Shown here in pieces: positions 26,437 to 36,686 of a stretch of 64,000 bases of DNA; within the stretch, counting starts at the first letter, position 1; every line of letters begins with the position of its first letter. Where the stretch lies: NCBI GenBank assembly GCA_964537035.1, contig CAZIAK010000001.1, positions 1-64,000 of the forward strand. The letters run 5' to 3'. Origin of the DNA: CAZIAK01 sp964537035. GTDB lineage: Bacteria > Planctomycetota > B15-G4. A program made the position numbers and the translations under genes. The notes under the pieces were generated by a model. The model saw only the letters and a list, made by a program, of their open reading frames with translations. It was not told the DNA's origin and did not search any database.

Positions 26437-29400
26437 CTAGAGGTGTGAGTAGACGTCGAGCACGTCTGACTCGGCGTCGCCGGAGACCAGTCCCCCTGCG
26501 GGGATGAAGATGCGGCCCTCGAACAGGAGCGGGAAACTGCCGTGGCGCGGCCGGGCCATGGGGGTCTCGGTGCGCCAGGTATCTGTTGCCGGGTCGTAGA
26601 GATCCACCCGGTCGTAGACGTTGTCAGGGTTGGCACCAGGAGCGTTCAGGGTCTCGCCACCGATGACGTAGAACTCGCCGTTGCGGTAGACCGCCTTGCC
26701 CATGCCACCGCGAGCCACAGGCAGGGGCACGAGGAACGCGTTCACGTCGTTGCTCGTGGACCAGCTGTCGGTCATGGGGTCGTAGACCTGCACATCGTCG
26801 AAGCCGTTGGTCACCACGTTGGCTCCATCGCGTCCGCCGAACACCCAGAGCTTCGAGCCGTCGGTGGCCGATGCTGTGTGGTGGCGGCCGATCGGCATGG
26901 AGGCCATGGGGGCGTAGCTGTCAGTCACCGGGTCATAGATGGTCGCCTGGGCCGTGGTGCTCATGCCGTTGATCATGCCGCCAGCGATGTAGACCTTGCC
27001 GTCGATGAGGGCGGTGGCTGACGAGCTGGCAGCCCAGGCCATGGGCGTCCCCAGAGACCAGCTGTTGGCCACCGGGTCGTAGATCTGCACCTGCCCTGTA
27101 GAGCCATTGAGGATGCCACCGAACAGGTACCACTTGCCGTCGATCACCTCGGCTGCAGAGTGGTGTCCTGCGAAAGGTCGTGGGGCCACGGTCGACCAGG
27201 TCTTGGCGTAGATGTCGTAGGCGAACGTGTTGGGTGTGTCGTCACCGATGACGTAGATCACGCCGTCGACTTCACCCGCAGCAATCTCGCCCACGGGTGC
27301 TGGCAGGGAGGGCAGATCCTCCCAGATGCCCGGCTCGCTGCCCACGGGTACGTAGAGCCAGCGGAAGGCGTCGGGGATGACCGAATTCTGGCCGTTGGAA
27401 TCGACGATGACGTCTACCAGGTCAGTCGAGAGCACGGCCGCCGCAGGGAGGGTGCCTTCGATACGCTGAGGGCTGACCGAGATGATCGTGGCAGGAACAC
27501 CGTCGATGAAGACGGACGTGTCACCCAGGCCACCGAAGCCCACTCCGCCGATGACGAACGGTGCGCCGCCGGTCGCCGGGGCGCGCCAGGGGAAGATGTC
27601 TACGGCTGCCATGCCGATCAGGGACGTGTCGTTGGGTTCGAGCACCTGCACCCGGTTCAGGGAGAAGTCGCAGATCACCATGGCCCCGCCGGGGCCGGTT
27701 CTCACGGTGAGCCCCTGGGTGTCCGGACTGACCGTGGTGCTGGCGACGAGTTCACGGCCGTCTGCCGTCAGTTCGTGTCGACTGAGAAAGGTGTTCCAGC
27801 GCTGGCCCATGATCTGGCCCCGCAGCTGACCCTGGAAGAGGGTCGCCCGGTATTCGTCGATGCCATCGGTCGACGAGCTGACCTGGGTGATCGGCTCGGC
27901 ATAGGTGGAGGCGATGCTGGCGACGGACGGCGCGTGGTAGACATCCTGGCGGGGGTCTGTGCGACCACGGTTGCGGTTCGGATGACCGTAGTAGCGCCCC
28001 TCTTCGATGCGATTGAGTTCGTCGGCGGAGTTGGCGTGCACCCCGTCATCTGTGGTCTGCCCCGTCGAGCCAAAACCCAACCCGTTGTTGGGGCCGTTGT
28101 CGAAGCCGTAAAGCCGCCCGGTTGTGGTCAGCAAGACCTCGAAAACGTTGCGGAACCCGGAGGCGTACACGGACACATCGGAGCCCGGGGCCACGTCCAC
28201 GATGTCGCCGAAGACCTGGTCGTTGTTGGGTGTGCCCGAGACGGTCTCGATGTAGGTGACCGCGCCGTTGAATCCGAGCTGCGACGTGCGCGCCTTGAGG
28301 ATCGCCGCCGAGAGGGGCGACTCGGGCAGGTAGCCCATGGACGGATGCTCAACACCGGCGTTGGTGTTGCTTCCCACGGGGATCAGCAAGTCGCCGTTGT
28401 TGTCGAAGAGGATCCCGTTGACCGAGTGGTCATGGTTCGACGTGGGCAGGCCGGTGATCAAGGGCACGGGCGTATCGAAGTTGGGCCCGGTGAGCACCGA
28501 GACCTGACCGTCGTAGGAGTAGGGGCTCACCGGCGGGTCACCGTCCTGAGCGTAGAGCAGGCTGTGGGCCACGTAGAGCTTGACCGGGCTGGCGTCATCA
28601 AAGGGGTTGAACGTCAGACCCAGGATCTCGCCGTTGGTGAGGCCGCTCGTGCCGGTGTAGAGGTCTTGAGCGACGACGTTGTAGTCGTCATCGAAGGTGA
28701 GTGCGGTGATCTGGCCGAAGCGCATGCCCACGTAGAAGCGGCCGTCCGGTCCCCAGTTGCCTGTGATGGGGCGGGAGATACCGGTGACCTCGGTGATGCC
28801 GAACTGGATCGCGGGCGTGGAGGAGTCGTAGGTGAAGGTGACGCTGTTGCTCGAACCCAGGGGTGTCTCGACGGTCACGTTGATGTTGCCCGCCGCATGG
28901 GCTGGTGAGACCAACACGATGGACTCTGCGGAGACGCTGGCGAAGTCGGCCAGGGTGAGGTCTTGCGAGCCCCAGTGCACGGTGACCGAGTTGTCCGGGA
29001 AGAAGCCGAAGCCGTCGATGACCACCGTGTTGCCACCGAGCGTGGAGCCACTGCTCGTCATGGTGTTGATGATCGGCGGGTCGAGGGTCTCGTCGTGATC
29101 GACCAGAGTGAACGGGATGGACAGCAGGCTGCCGCCAGCGATGCCGTAGAGCACATCGAGGGGCAACTCGGAGACATCCGTCAGGGCGAATCGGGCTTCG
29201 ATGGTGTGGCTGCCGGCACTCAGGGCGAGGGGGCCGACCCAGGGCAGACCGTCGACCTCGAGCCGAGCGTCGATACCGCCCACCAAGCCGAAGTCGTAGG
29301 TGTCACTGAACAGCACCTCCAGGGCACCGGTCAGCCGCACGACCACGTTGTTGGTGAGGGACGAGTTGCCCACGGTGGTGTCGCTGGGCAGGGCGAAGGT

Positions 29401-31422
29401 GCTCAGCGTCTCGGTCCATGTGGGCAGACCCAGGCCACCGTCGAGCAGGGTCGCCGGCGGCGTGGCGCCGGTGTCGTAGTACTGTCCCAGCACGCCGGGC
29501 ACTGCGGTCACGGGGGAGACCGTGAAGGCGATGCAGCCGGTGAGCTCGTCCGCCGGCACGTTGTCGTCAGCGATGGTCAGGCACACGGCGTGGCTGCCCT
29601 GGGGGAAGGACACCGTGGCCACGTCAGTGGACGCAATGACCGTGGGCCCCTCTGTCCAGGTGAACGTGTCGAGCACCTGCCCCGGTTCGTGGGTGTGGGA
29701 CAAGGTGCCGTCCAGCAGGACGTCCTCGAAGCCGTCGCCGTCGTAGTCGACCGGAACGCCCACGTCTTGGATGACCACGTGCAAGAACGGGTTCGTGCCT
29801 GTGCCGCCTGCGCCCAGGATGAACGCGGTGGCGTCGTCGGCGTTCGACTGAAAGGTCAGCTCCAGGTCGAAGTCGCCATGGACCAAGGGGGTGAAGGTCA
29901 GGGTGGCAGGAGCAGACTGGCCAGCTGCGAGGGTGAGCGAGGCTGGCACGGTGAGCGAGTGTCCCGGGCCCAGGTCTGGGTCACCGGTGTATTGGTTGCC
30001 GTCGAGGTCGAGAACGAACGCGTCGCCGCCACCTGTGTTCATCAAGAACTCGATGGCCGACAGGTTCAGCGTCTCTGTGCCCGTGTTGTCCAAGGTCATG
30101 TTGAGAGCTGTGGCCACGCCCAGGCTCTGGCCGCTGAAGTCGTGACTTGTCGGGGTCAGGGCCAACACAGGAAACAGCGAGCGCACTTCAACGGTGCAGA
30201 TCAGCGGTTGGTCTACGCTGGCGGTGAAGAACAACTGCAGCAATCCGTCACTCACCGTGGTCGTATAGGTCTTTGTGAGCGCGACGTCATGCCCTGCCTG
30301 GGCGAAGACATCCAACGAGGTCTCGACGATAGAGCCCTCCAGGCGAACGGATTGGAGCCGCAACCCCGGTACGGTGTGGACGGGCTCGACGAAGCCGATG
30401 GTCACATCGTAGTTGCCATCAGGGACGCTGATGCTATAGCCGAAGCTGCCACCGGTACGATGGCTCTGAAACAGTTCTTCGTCGTTGGTGGCTGTGACCG
30501 GATCGAGGGAGCTGCCCTGGACGCCGCCTGTAGAAGCGAAGTCGGCGATCCACATCTGGCCCTGGCTGTCGAAGAACGGCCCGTTCGAGCCCGCATCGAT
30601 CAGCAGCTCGGCGCCCGGGGGGCCCAGGCCCACACCAGACAGCGGGATCACAGGGTCGTCCCAGCCCGCCGGCAGGGCATTGTGGATGACCTGCAGCATG
30701 GCCGTCTTGGGTCCGGGCGATGAGGGAGCGAAGTCCACATCGATGGCAGTGGTCTGCCCCGGCAGCAACGTCACGGGCAGGCCAGCGAGGGCCGTGGCGT
30801 TGAACTCGGAGGCGTCCGCGTCGAAGAGCACCAGGTTGCTGATGGTGCGGGAGATCACAGCGTTGTTGGTCAAGGTGACCTGTTGGGTCTGCATGTCGCC
30901 CTGCGCGACGGAGCCAAACGCCAACGACGCCTGATCCGGATCGGCGGTCAGGGGGATGTGCAGGTGCAGCGCAGGGGAGACCACGATGGAGTCGGGGGCG
31001 AACTGCTCGTAGAACCCATACTGGAAGTAGAGGTCCTCACCGAAGACGGGCTTGTAGGGGAAACTGAAGTTGATCACCCCCGCGGCGTCTGCAGTGAGGA
31101 TCAGCTGGATCTCACCGCTGGCGTTCAGGGTGCAGCCCGGATTGAAGCCAGGGATGCCAGAGAGATCGATGTTGAGCGGATTGCCCTGGCCGTCCGTGTT
31201 GCTGATGCCCATGAACAGGATGACGAGGGCGTTGGGGGGCATGCCCGTGAGCAGCAAGGACTGCTGCTGAAAGATGCCAAGGGTGCCCGAGTGGGCGATG
31301 CCTGGAGTGGGGTTGATTCCAGAGCAACCGGGGGCGTAGATCGTGGCCTGGGCAGCCAGGGGAGCCCCCATGGCAAGGAGCATGCCGAGGGCGAGAGCTG
31401 GCACAAACGTGCGATTCATCAT
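26437..31422 (-). CDS. 1661-residue secreted multi-domain protein with two beta-propellers
   Basis: Start at the MM pair (ATG 31422) gives an intact signal peptide (ALALGMLLAMGAPLAAQA). In order: an N-terminal beta domain (about 35-150, also found at the C-terminus of the protein at 44532-45722), a choice-of-anchor-D/ASPM-like beta domain (NNAVISRTISNLVL), a malectin-like domain (ELLIDAGSNGPFF), a second anchor-D-like domain, a PKD/PA14-like region (GVLGQYYDTGATPP), an IPT/TIG domain, a sorbosone-dehydrogenase-like propeller (ITGNWGPDGRFYVGMRFGQ), a second IPT/TIG domain and six Kelch repeats (e.g. KWYLFGG, KVYIAGG, KLWVFGG, EFYVIGG). Likely carbohydrate binding or adhesion outside the cell. 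No C-terminal sorting motif is visible. Confidence 0.85.
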   Translation of the reverse strand: MMNRTFVPALALGMLLAMGAPLAAQATIYAPGCSGINPTPGIAHSGTLGIFQQQSLLLTGMPPNALVILFMGISNTDGQGNPLNIDLSGIPGFNPGCTLNASGEIQLILTADAAGVINFSFPYKPVFGEDLYFQYGFYEQFAPDSIVVSPALHLHIPLTADPDQASLAFGSVAQGDMQTQQVTLTNNAVISRTISNLVLFDADASEFNATALAGLPVTLLPGQTTAIDVDFAPSSPGPKTAMLQVIHNALPAGWDDPVIPLSGVGLGPPGAELLIDAGSNGPFFDSQGQMWIADFASTGGVQGSSLDPVTATNDEELFQSHRTGGSFGYSISVPDGNYDVTIGFVEPVHTVPGLRLQSVRLEGSIVETSLDVFAQAGHDVALTKTYTTTVSDGLLQLFFTASVDQPLICTVEVRSLFPVLALTPTSHDFSGQSLGVATALNMTLDNTGTETLNLSAIEFLMNTGGGDAFVLDLDGNQYTGDPDLGPGHSLTVPASLTLAAGQSAPATLTFTPLVHGDFDLELTFQSNADDATAFILGAGGTGTNPFLHVVIQDVGVPVDYDGDGFEDVLLDGTLSHTHEPGQVLDTFTWTEGPTVIASTDVATVSFPQGSHAVCLTIADDNVPADELTGCIAFTVSPVTAVPGVLGQYYDTGATPPATLLDGGLGLPTWTETLSTFALPSDTTVGNSSLTNNVVVRLTGALEVLFSDTYDFGLVGGIDARLEVDGLPWVGPLALSAGSHTIEARFALTDVSELPLDVLYGIAGGSLLSIPFTLVDHDETLDPPIINTMTSSGSTLGGNTVVIDGFGFFPDNSVTVHWGSQDLTLADFASVSAESIVLVSPAHAAGNINVTVETPLGSSNSVTFTYDSSTPAIQFGITEVTGISRPITGNWGPDGRFYVGMRFGQITALTFDDDYNVVAQDLYTGTSGLTNGEILGLTFNPFDDASPVKLYVAHSLLYAQDGDPPVSPYSYDGQVSVLTGPNFDTPVPLITGLPTSNHDHSVNGILFDNNGDLLIPVGSNTNAGVEHPSMGYLPESPLSAAILKARTSQLGFNGAVTYIETVSGTPNNDQVFGDIVDVAPGSDVSVYASGFRNVFEVLLTTTGRLYGFDNGPNNGLGFGSTGQTTDDGVHANSADELNRIEEGRYYGHPNRNRGRTDPRQDVYHAPSVASIASTYAEPITQVSSSTDGIDEYRATLFQGQLRGQIMGQRWNTFLSRHELTADGRELVASTTVSPDTQGLTVRTGPGGAMVICDFSLNRVQVLEPNDTSLIGMAAVDIFPWRAPATGGAPFVIGGVGFGGLGDTSVFIDGVPATIISVSPQRIEGTLPAAAVLSTDLVDVIVDSNGQNSVIPDAFRWLYVPVGSEPGIWEDLPSLPAPVGEIAAGEVDGVIYVIGDDTPNTFAYDIYAKTWSTVAPRPFAGHHSAAEVIDGKWYLFGGILNGSTGQVQIYDPVANSWSLGTPMAWAASSSATALIDGKVYIAGGMINGMSTTAQATIYDPVTDSYAPMASMPIGRHHTASATDGSKLWVFGGRDGANVVTNGFDDVQVYDPMTDSWSTSNDVNAFLVPLPVARGGMGKAVYRNGEFYVIGGETLNAPGANPDNVYDRVDLYDPATDTWRTETPMARPRHGSFPLLFEGRIFIPAGGLVSGDAESDVLDVYSHL

Positions 31423-31566
31423 GGCGTGTGCTTCTGCGGTGCGAGTCGAGGCCTTCTGAATGGGACGGTCAGGCAAGGAACCCACCGGTCGGGAGAGCCC
31501 ACCCAGCATTCTTCGGACGTTCGGCCATCCTACCTCAAGAGCCTCTGATTGCGGGTTTGATACGGG

Positions 31567-34362
31567 CTAGTGGGCCTCTAGCCAGTTCTTGCCCGTGCCT
31601 GTGTCGACGACGAGCGGCAGATCGAGGGCCATGGCGCCCTCCATTTCTTCTGTGACCAGGGTCCGAAGAGGCTCAACCGCCTCTTCTTTGACCTCGAACA
31701 CCAGCTCATCGTGCACCTGCAGGAGCATGCGTGCGGGCAGGTCCTCGGCGTCGAGACGACGCTGCACGGCCACCATGGCAATCTTGATCAGGTCTGCAGC
31801 CGTACCCTGAATGGGGGTGTTCACCGCCACATTCATCATGCCCGCAAGGGTCCTGGCGTCGGCCACGTCGATGCCTTCCAGGCGGCGGAGGCGGCCGGAG
31901 AGGGTGGTCACGAAGCCCTGCTCCCGGGCCTGGTCGCGGGTGTTGTCGAGCCAGGCTTTGACCCCGGGGAAGGTCTCGAAGTACTGCTCGATGAAGGCGG
32001 CGGCCTCTTTGTTGGTGGCCCCGGTCTGCTGAGCCAGGCGGTTGGCGCCCATGCCATAGATGATGCCGAAGTTGATCGCCTTGGCTTTGCTGCGCAGATC
32101 CCCGTCCACCTCTTCGGGCTCGACCCCAAAAACCAGAGCCGCTGTCCGCCGGTGGATGTCCTCGCCGCTGCGGAACGCCGCCAGCAAGGCTTCGTCCTGG
32201 GAGAGGTGGGCCATCAGGCGCAGCTCGACCTGGCTGTAGTCGGCGGCCAGCAGCAGCCAGCCGTCTTCAGCGATGAACGCCTCGCGGATCCGTCGCCCCT
32301 CGGCCGTACGAATGGGGATGTTCTGCAGGTTGGGGTCCGTGGACGACAACCGCCCGGTGGCAGCCACCGCCTGGTTGTACGAGGTGTGAATGCGCCCGCT
32401 GTACGGATGCACCAGCTCAGGCAGGGCGTCCACGTAGGTGCCCTTGAGCTTGGAGAGCTGGCGGTGCAGCAAGATCTTCGCGGGCAAGGGGTGGGCCGAC
32501 AGTTGCTCCATCACCGAGGCGTCCGTACTGAAGCCCGTCTTGGTCTTCTTCAGCCGCTTGATGCCCAGCTCCTCGTGAATGGCGAGCTTGTCGAACAGGA
32601 TCGCCTGGAGCTGTTTGGGCGAGGCGATGTTGAACTCTTCGCCTGCCAGCTCGTGAATCTCCTCGGTGACCGCGGCGATGCGCTCGCCCATCTCCACGGA
32701 GAGGCGACGCAACAGGTCGACGTCCACGAGAATGCCGTGGGTCTCCATGCGCTGTAGCACGGGCAGGGCCGGTAGTTCGATCTCGCGGAACACGCTGTCG
32801 AGTGGCGAGCCTGCCAGTTCATTTTCGAACAACTGCTGCAAGCGGCGAGTCATGTCCGCGTCTTCGCAGGCGTACTCACCGCAGGTGGCCACGGGCACGT
32901 CCCACATGGAGATCTGCTTGGCGCCCTTGCCGATCAGCTGCGACGTGGGAATCTTGGTCACGCCCAGGTGCTTGAGCGAGAGGTAGTCCAGGCCATGCTG
33001 AGGTTGGTGGGCTGACAGCACGTACGAGGCCAGCATGGTGTCGAAGGCGATCTGTCCCGGGTAGAGGCCATAGCGGCTCAGCACGAGCAGGTCGTACTTG
33101 AGGTTTTGCCCGGCGATGGCCACCTCAGGGTCTTCGAACACGGGCCGAAGGTCGTCGAGAAAGCGCGCCAGGTCAGAGCCAGCGGGAGGGATCAACGGAT
33201 CGCCGGTGAGGCCTGTGCCCCTGGGAACCAACGCGTCCTTGGGGGCGAACATGTCCTGGCTGGATGTGCTGCCCTCGACCCGCTGACGCGCGGTGGCCCC
33301 GGCGCATCCCGGGCCGAAGAGGGGTTGCTGTAGATTGGCGGGCAGGTACCAGGCCTCGCCAGCACTGAACGAGAACGACAGGCCCACGATCTCGGCCTGC
33401 AGGGCGATGAGCGACGTGGTCTCCAGATCGATGACGAACGCCTTCGAGCCCTTGAGCGTGATCAGAAACGCTTCGTACTGCTCCACTGTTTCGACGACGT
33501 GGTAGTCCCGGGTCAGCTCGTCTGCCGGGGCCTCGCCACCCAAGCGCTTGCCCAGGGAGGGGAAGTCGAGCTCGACGAAGAGGTCGCGAGCCTGATCGAC
33601 CAAGGGGCCGTCATAAGCCAGGGCCTCGAGCTCCAGTTCGACCGGGGCGTCCGTGCGAATGGTCACCAGGTCCTGAGAGAGGTAGGCCGACTCCTTGCCC
33701 TCCCGCAGTCGCGCCTGCAGGGACGGTGGCTTGATCCCGTCGAGCTTCTCGTAGATGTCGTCGAGACCCTCGTATTGCCCGATGAGCTTGAGCGCCGTCT
33801 TCTCACCGATGCCCGGGACACCCGGCACGTTGTCCGAGTTGTCGCCCATGAGTGCGAGCACGTCGATGACCTGGTCGGGCCGGCAGTTGAACTTCTCCCG
33901 CACCGCATCGACGCCCTGGACTTCCATCTCGCCACCGCCCGCAGGCCGCAGCATCATCACCTTGTCGTTGATGACCTGCATGAAGTCCTTGTCGGAGGTG
34001 ACCATGAACACCTCGTGTCCCGCCTCGTGGGCCCAGCGCGCCACCGTGCCGATGATGTCGTCAGCCTCCCAGCCCGGCAGGGCGTACATGGGGAAACCCA
34101 GGCTGTCGGCGATGCGCGCGAAGGTGGGCAGCTGAGCGATGAGTTCGCTGGGCGTCTTCTGCCGGGTGGCCTTGTATGCGGCGTAGGTCTCATGCCGAAA
34201 GGTGGGCTTGGGCGTGTCCATGGCGACGAGGACGAAGTCTGGGTTCTCCTTCTCGATCAGGGACAGCAGGGAGTTGGCGTAGGCGAAGGCCGGGCCGGGA
34301 CCGCGAGCGAAGAACGAGCGGTAGGCGAGGGCGGAGCCGTCAACAAGGAAGGTGCGTGGCAT
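31567..34362 (-). CDS. polA: DNA polymerase I
   Basis: PolA (931 residues) fills gaps and removes RNA primers. The 5'-nuclease domain (1-280) carries PGWEADDIIGTVA, SDKDFMQV and MGDNSDNVPGVPGIGEKTA. The 3'-5' exonuclease is intact: Asp312/Glu314 (IDLE), Asn420/Asp424 (NLKYD) and Tyr497/Asp501 (YACED), so proofreading should work. The polymerase domain has AADYSQVELR (Asp708), KAINFGIIYG and VHDELVFE (Asp885). Between the first two exonuclease motifs about 45 extra residues (349-396, around positions 33175-33318) are rich in Gly, Ala, Pro and Thr and have no counterpart in E. coli. ATG 34362 gives the standard start MPRTFLVDGSALAYRSFFA. It is divergent from the TPR lipoprotein gene. Confidence 0.97.
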   Translation of the reverse strand: MPRTFLVDGSALAYRSFFARGPGPAFAYANSLLSLIEKENPDFVLVAMDTPKPTFRHETYAAYKATRQKTPSELIAQLPTFARIADSLGFPMYALPGWEADDIIGTVARWAHEAGHEVFMVTSDKDFMQVINDKVMMLRPAGGGEMEVQGVDAVREKFNCRPDQVIDVLALMGDNSDNVPGVPGIGEKTALKLIGQYEGLDDIYEKLDGIKPPSLQARLREGKESAYLSQDLVTIRTDAPVELELEALAYDGPLVDQARDLFVELDFPSLGKRLGGEAPADELTRDYHVVETVEQYEAFLITLKGSKAFVIDLETTSLIALQAEIVGLSFSFSAGEAWYLPANLQQPLFGPGCAGATARQRVEGSTSSQDMFAPKDALVPRGTGLTGDPLIPPAGSDLARFLDDLRPVFEDPEVAIAGQNLKYDLLVLSRYGLYPGQIAFDTMLASYVLSAHQPQHGLDYLSLKHLGVTKIPTSQLIGKGAKQISMWDVPVATCGEYACEDADMTRRLQQLFENELAGSPLDSVFREIELPALPVLQRMETHGILVDVDLLRRLSVEMGERIAAVTEEIHELAGEEFNIASPKQLQAILFDKLAIHEELGIKRLKKTKTGFSTDASVMEQLSAHPLPAKILLHRQLSKLKGTYVDALPELVHPYSGRIHTSYNQAVAATGRLSSTDPNLQNIPIRTAEGRRIREAFIAEDGWLLLAADYSQVELRLMAHLSQDEALLAAFRSGEDIHRRTAALVFGVEPEEVDGDLRSKAKAINFGIIYGMGANRLAQQTGATNKEAAAFIEQYFETFPGVKAWLDNTRDQAREQGFVTTLSGRLRRLEGIDVADARTLAGMMNVAVNTPIQGTAADLIKIAMVAVQRRLDAEDLPARMLLQVHDELVFEVKEEAVEPLRTLVTEEMEGAMALDLPLVVDTGTGKNWLEAH

Positions 34363-34479
34363 GGGCGCATGGTAGCGGTCGCCAAGGGCCCATGTCAGCG
34401 CCTTCGATGGGCCCCGAGCTGTTTACATCCGCCGCAGGAGGATGGATGCTGTGCGCCGTCCACAGCGAGAGGGAAACTC

Positions 34480-35085
34480 ATGGGTCACCGAATCAACGGC
34501 AGACGACTGTCCCACAGCCTGAGCAGAAGCCTGTGGGGAGTGCTGGCTTGCCTGGCCCTGGCCTGTGGGTCCGCCGAGGAGCCCGGTCTGCAGACCGCCC
34601 GAGACGAAGGGGCGGCGGCCTTGCAGGCGGGCGATGACAGCCTGGCCTTGAAGGTCTCCCGCCGGGCCCTGACCACCCTGGGTGACGACGGCGAGCTGCT
34701 GCTCACGGCGGGCACGGCTTCTCTGAACCTCAAGCGCTTCAGCGATGCGGTCGACTTCGCCGACCGGGGCCTGCCCCTGTCCGCAGAGGCACAGCTCACC
34801 GCCAACTTGCGCTGGCTGCAAGGCAAGGCCCTGCTCGGGCGCTACAACGACCTGCACGACGAGGACGACTGGCGCCGGGCCAACGTGGCTCTCGAGACCG
34901 CGGTGGTGAGCGGCGACCATCGAGCGGACGCGGCGCTCATGCTGGTGCTGCTTCAAGACATGTCTGACCGGGGCGACGCGGATCGCCAGCTGCGCTACGC
35001 CCGTGAGCTGATGGCCCTGGCGCCAGGCTCTCCCGAATCGACCAAGGTCACCGCCTACCTCAAGCAACAGGGCATCGACCTTTGA
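34480..35085 (+). CDS. TPR-repeat lipoprotein
   Basis: The start ATG 34480 follows GAGAGGG by six bases. The 201-residue product has a basic N terminus, a hydrophobic stretch and a lipobox LALACGS, so it is a probable lipoprotein. The remainder is alpha-helical with TPR-like units (AAALQAGDDSLALKVSRRAL, FSDAVDFADRGLPL, DADRQLRYARELMALAPGSP), a scaffold for protein contacts. Its stop overlaps the start of the NSS transporter by four bases, suggesting coupled translation and perhaps a shared role at the membrane. The frame is open far upstream, but that part is antisense to polA and was excluded. Confidence 0.75.
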   Translation: MGHRINGRRLSHSLSRSLWGVLACLALACGSAEEPGLQTARDEGAAALQAGDDSLALKVSRRALTTLGDDGELLLTAGTASLNLKRFSDAVDFADRGLPLSAEAQLTANLRWLQGKALLGRYNDLHDEDDWRRANVALETAVVSGDHRADAALMLVLLQDMSDRGDADRQLRYARELMALAPGSPESTKVTAYLKQQGIDL

Positions 35086-36620
35086 AGGCGGCCTTCTCGT
35101 CCCGCTGGGGCCTGATCATGGCCACCTTGGGCATGGCCATCGGCACGGGCAACCTCTGGCGCTTCCCCCGCATCCTGTCGCAGAACGGTGGGGGGACGTT
35201 CCTGATCCCCTGGGTGCTGTTCCTGTTCAGCTGGTCCATCCCCCTGTTGATGGTCGAGTTCTCCCTGGGGCGGGCGTCGGGTCGGGGCCCCGTGGGCGCC
35301 TTCGCCCGCGTCTTCGGTCGCGGCACGGCCTGGCGTGGGGGCTTCGTCGCCTTCTGCTCCATGGGCATCCTCTTCTACTACTCGGTGGTCAGCGGTTGGT
35401 GCATCCACTACGTGGGCCTGGCCTTCGCCGGGACCATGGAGACCATCGAGGCAGGCAACGCCGAGCAGGTGTTCCTCGACTTCACCGGCTCGTGGGCCCC
35501 GGCAGCGACCCACGGCATGGCCCTTCTCATCGCGGCGGTGGTGGTCGGCGCAGGTGTGGCCCGCGGCATCGAGCGCGTGTGCAAGGTACTCGTGCCGTCG
35601 TTGTTCGTCGTGCTGGTGATCTCGGCGGTGCGCGGCCTCACCCTCGATGGTGCGGGTGCTGGCGTCGACTTTCTGACGACCGTCGACTGGGGGCGGCTGG
35701 GCTCGGACCACAAGGTCTGGCTCGAAGCGCTGACCCAATCGGCCTGGTCTACCGGCGCGGGTTGGGGCTTGATGATCTGCTACTCCATCTACGCCAGCCA
35801 GACCATGAAGGCCGGGCGCGAGTGCGTGATCACCGGCGTGGGCAACAACATGGCCTCCCTGCTCGCCGCCGTGGCGATCATCCCCGCCGTGTTCGCCCTG
35901 GCGCCCCTCGCTGGACAAGACCCCGCCGTGTTGGTGGCCGAGTCCGGCCCCGCGAGTACGGGCATCACCTTCGTGTGGATCCCCGTGCTCTTCCGCCAGA
36001 TGCCGGCGGGCAGCCAGTTGTTGTCGATCCTGTTCTTTCTGGGCTTGGCCTTTGCAGCGCTGTCGTCGCTCATCGCCCTGGTCGAACTGGCCGTGCGCAC
36101 GTTCATTGATCTGGGCTTGAGTCGACGGCGTGCGGTGGTCCTCACTGCGGGGCTGACCGTCGTGCTGGGTCTGCCCTCTGCAGTGAACCTGCCCTTCATC
36201 GAGGGGCACACAGGCCTGTCGATCTTGGGCAACCAAGACTGGGTCTGGGGGCTGGGCCTGCTGGTCTCCGGCAGCCTGCTGTCCTTCAGCGTGCTCCGCC
36301 ACGGCGCGGGGCGCTTCTTCGACGATCACATCGCCGCGCCTCAAGGGGGGGCGCGAGGACGGCGCCTGTTCTGCTTCGCCTTGACCTGGTTGGTGCCGCT
36401 CCAGGCCCTGGCCCTGCTGGGTTGGTGGTTCTGGACCTCCTGGACCTACACAGCAGCAGCGAGTGGCGCACCGGCCAGGGCCTTCGGCGAGCGCCTCGCC
36501 GAGTGGGCCGATCCCACCCAGCTCTACTCCATCGGCACGTGCCTGGTGCAGTGGGGCCTGCTCACGGCGGTGCTGTTGCTCTGCAACCGCCGCCTGGGTC
36601 GCGCCGCCGACGAGAGCTGA
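35082..36620 (+). CDS. sodium-dependent neurotransmitter-symporter (NSS/SNF) family transporter
   Basis: The protein (512 residues, TTG start overlapping the previous stop as TTGA) opens directly with helix 1 and the NSS signature MAIGTGNLWRFPRI, which forms the Na+ and substrate site. About eleven to twelve hydrophobic helices follow. Bacterial NSS carriers such as LeuT, TnaT and MhsT import amino acids with Na+. SGWCIHYVGLAFAG and WSTGAGWGLMICYSIYAS fit helices 3 and 6. The substrate cannot be read from the sequence. Na+-coupled import next to a NhaC-type antiporter gene suggests use of sodium gradients. Confidence 0.92.
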   Translation: MKAAFSSRWGLIMATLGMAIGTGNLWRFPRILSQNGGGTFLIPWVLFLFSWSIPLLMVEFSLGRASGRGPVGAFARVFGRGTAWRGGFVAFCSMGILFYYSVVSGWCIHYVGLAFAGTMETIEAGNAEQVFLDFTGSWAPAATHGMALLIAAVVVGAGVARGIERVCKVLVPSLFVVLVISAVRGLTLDGAGAGVDFLTTVDWGRLGSDHKVWLEALTQSAWSTGAGWGLMICYSIYASQTMKAGRECVITGVGNNMASLLAAVAIIPAVFALAPLAGQDPAVLVAESGPASTGITFVWIPVLFRQMPAGSQLLSILFFLGLAFAALSSLIALVELAVRTFIDLGLSRRRAVVLTAGLTVVLGLPSAVNLPFIEGHTGLSILGNQDWVWGLGLLVSGSLLSFSVLRHGAGRFFDDHIAAPQGGARGRRLFCFALTWLVPLQALALLGWWFWTSWTYTAAASGAPARAFGERLAEWADPTQLYSIGTCLVQWGLLTAVLLLCNRRLGRAADES

Positions 36621-36686
36621 AGACGTAGAGAGGTACCCGCCGAGGGCGTGCGTGGCCCACACTGCAGCGCGGTCAGCCGTGCAGGG

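Noticed and set aside
27160..30723. Two long plus-strand open frames opposite the double-propeller gene
   Set aside because: They have no signal, no recognisable motif and shadow a gene with many confirmed domains.
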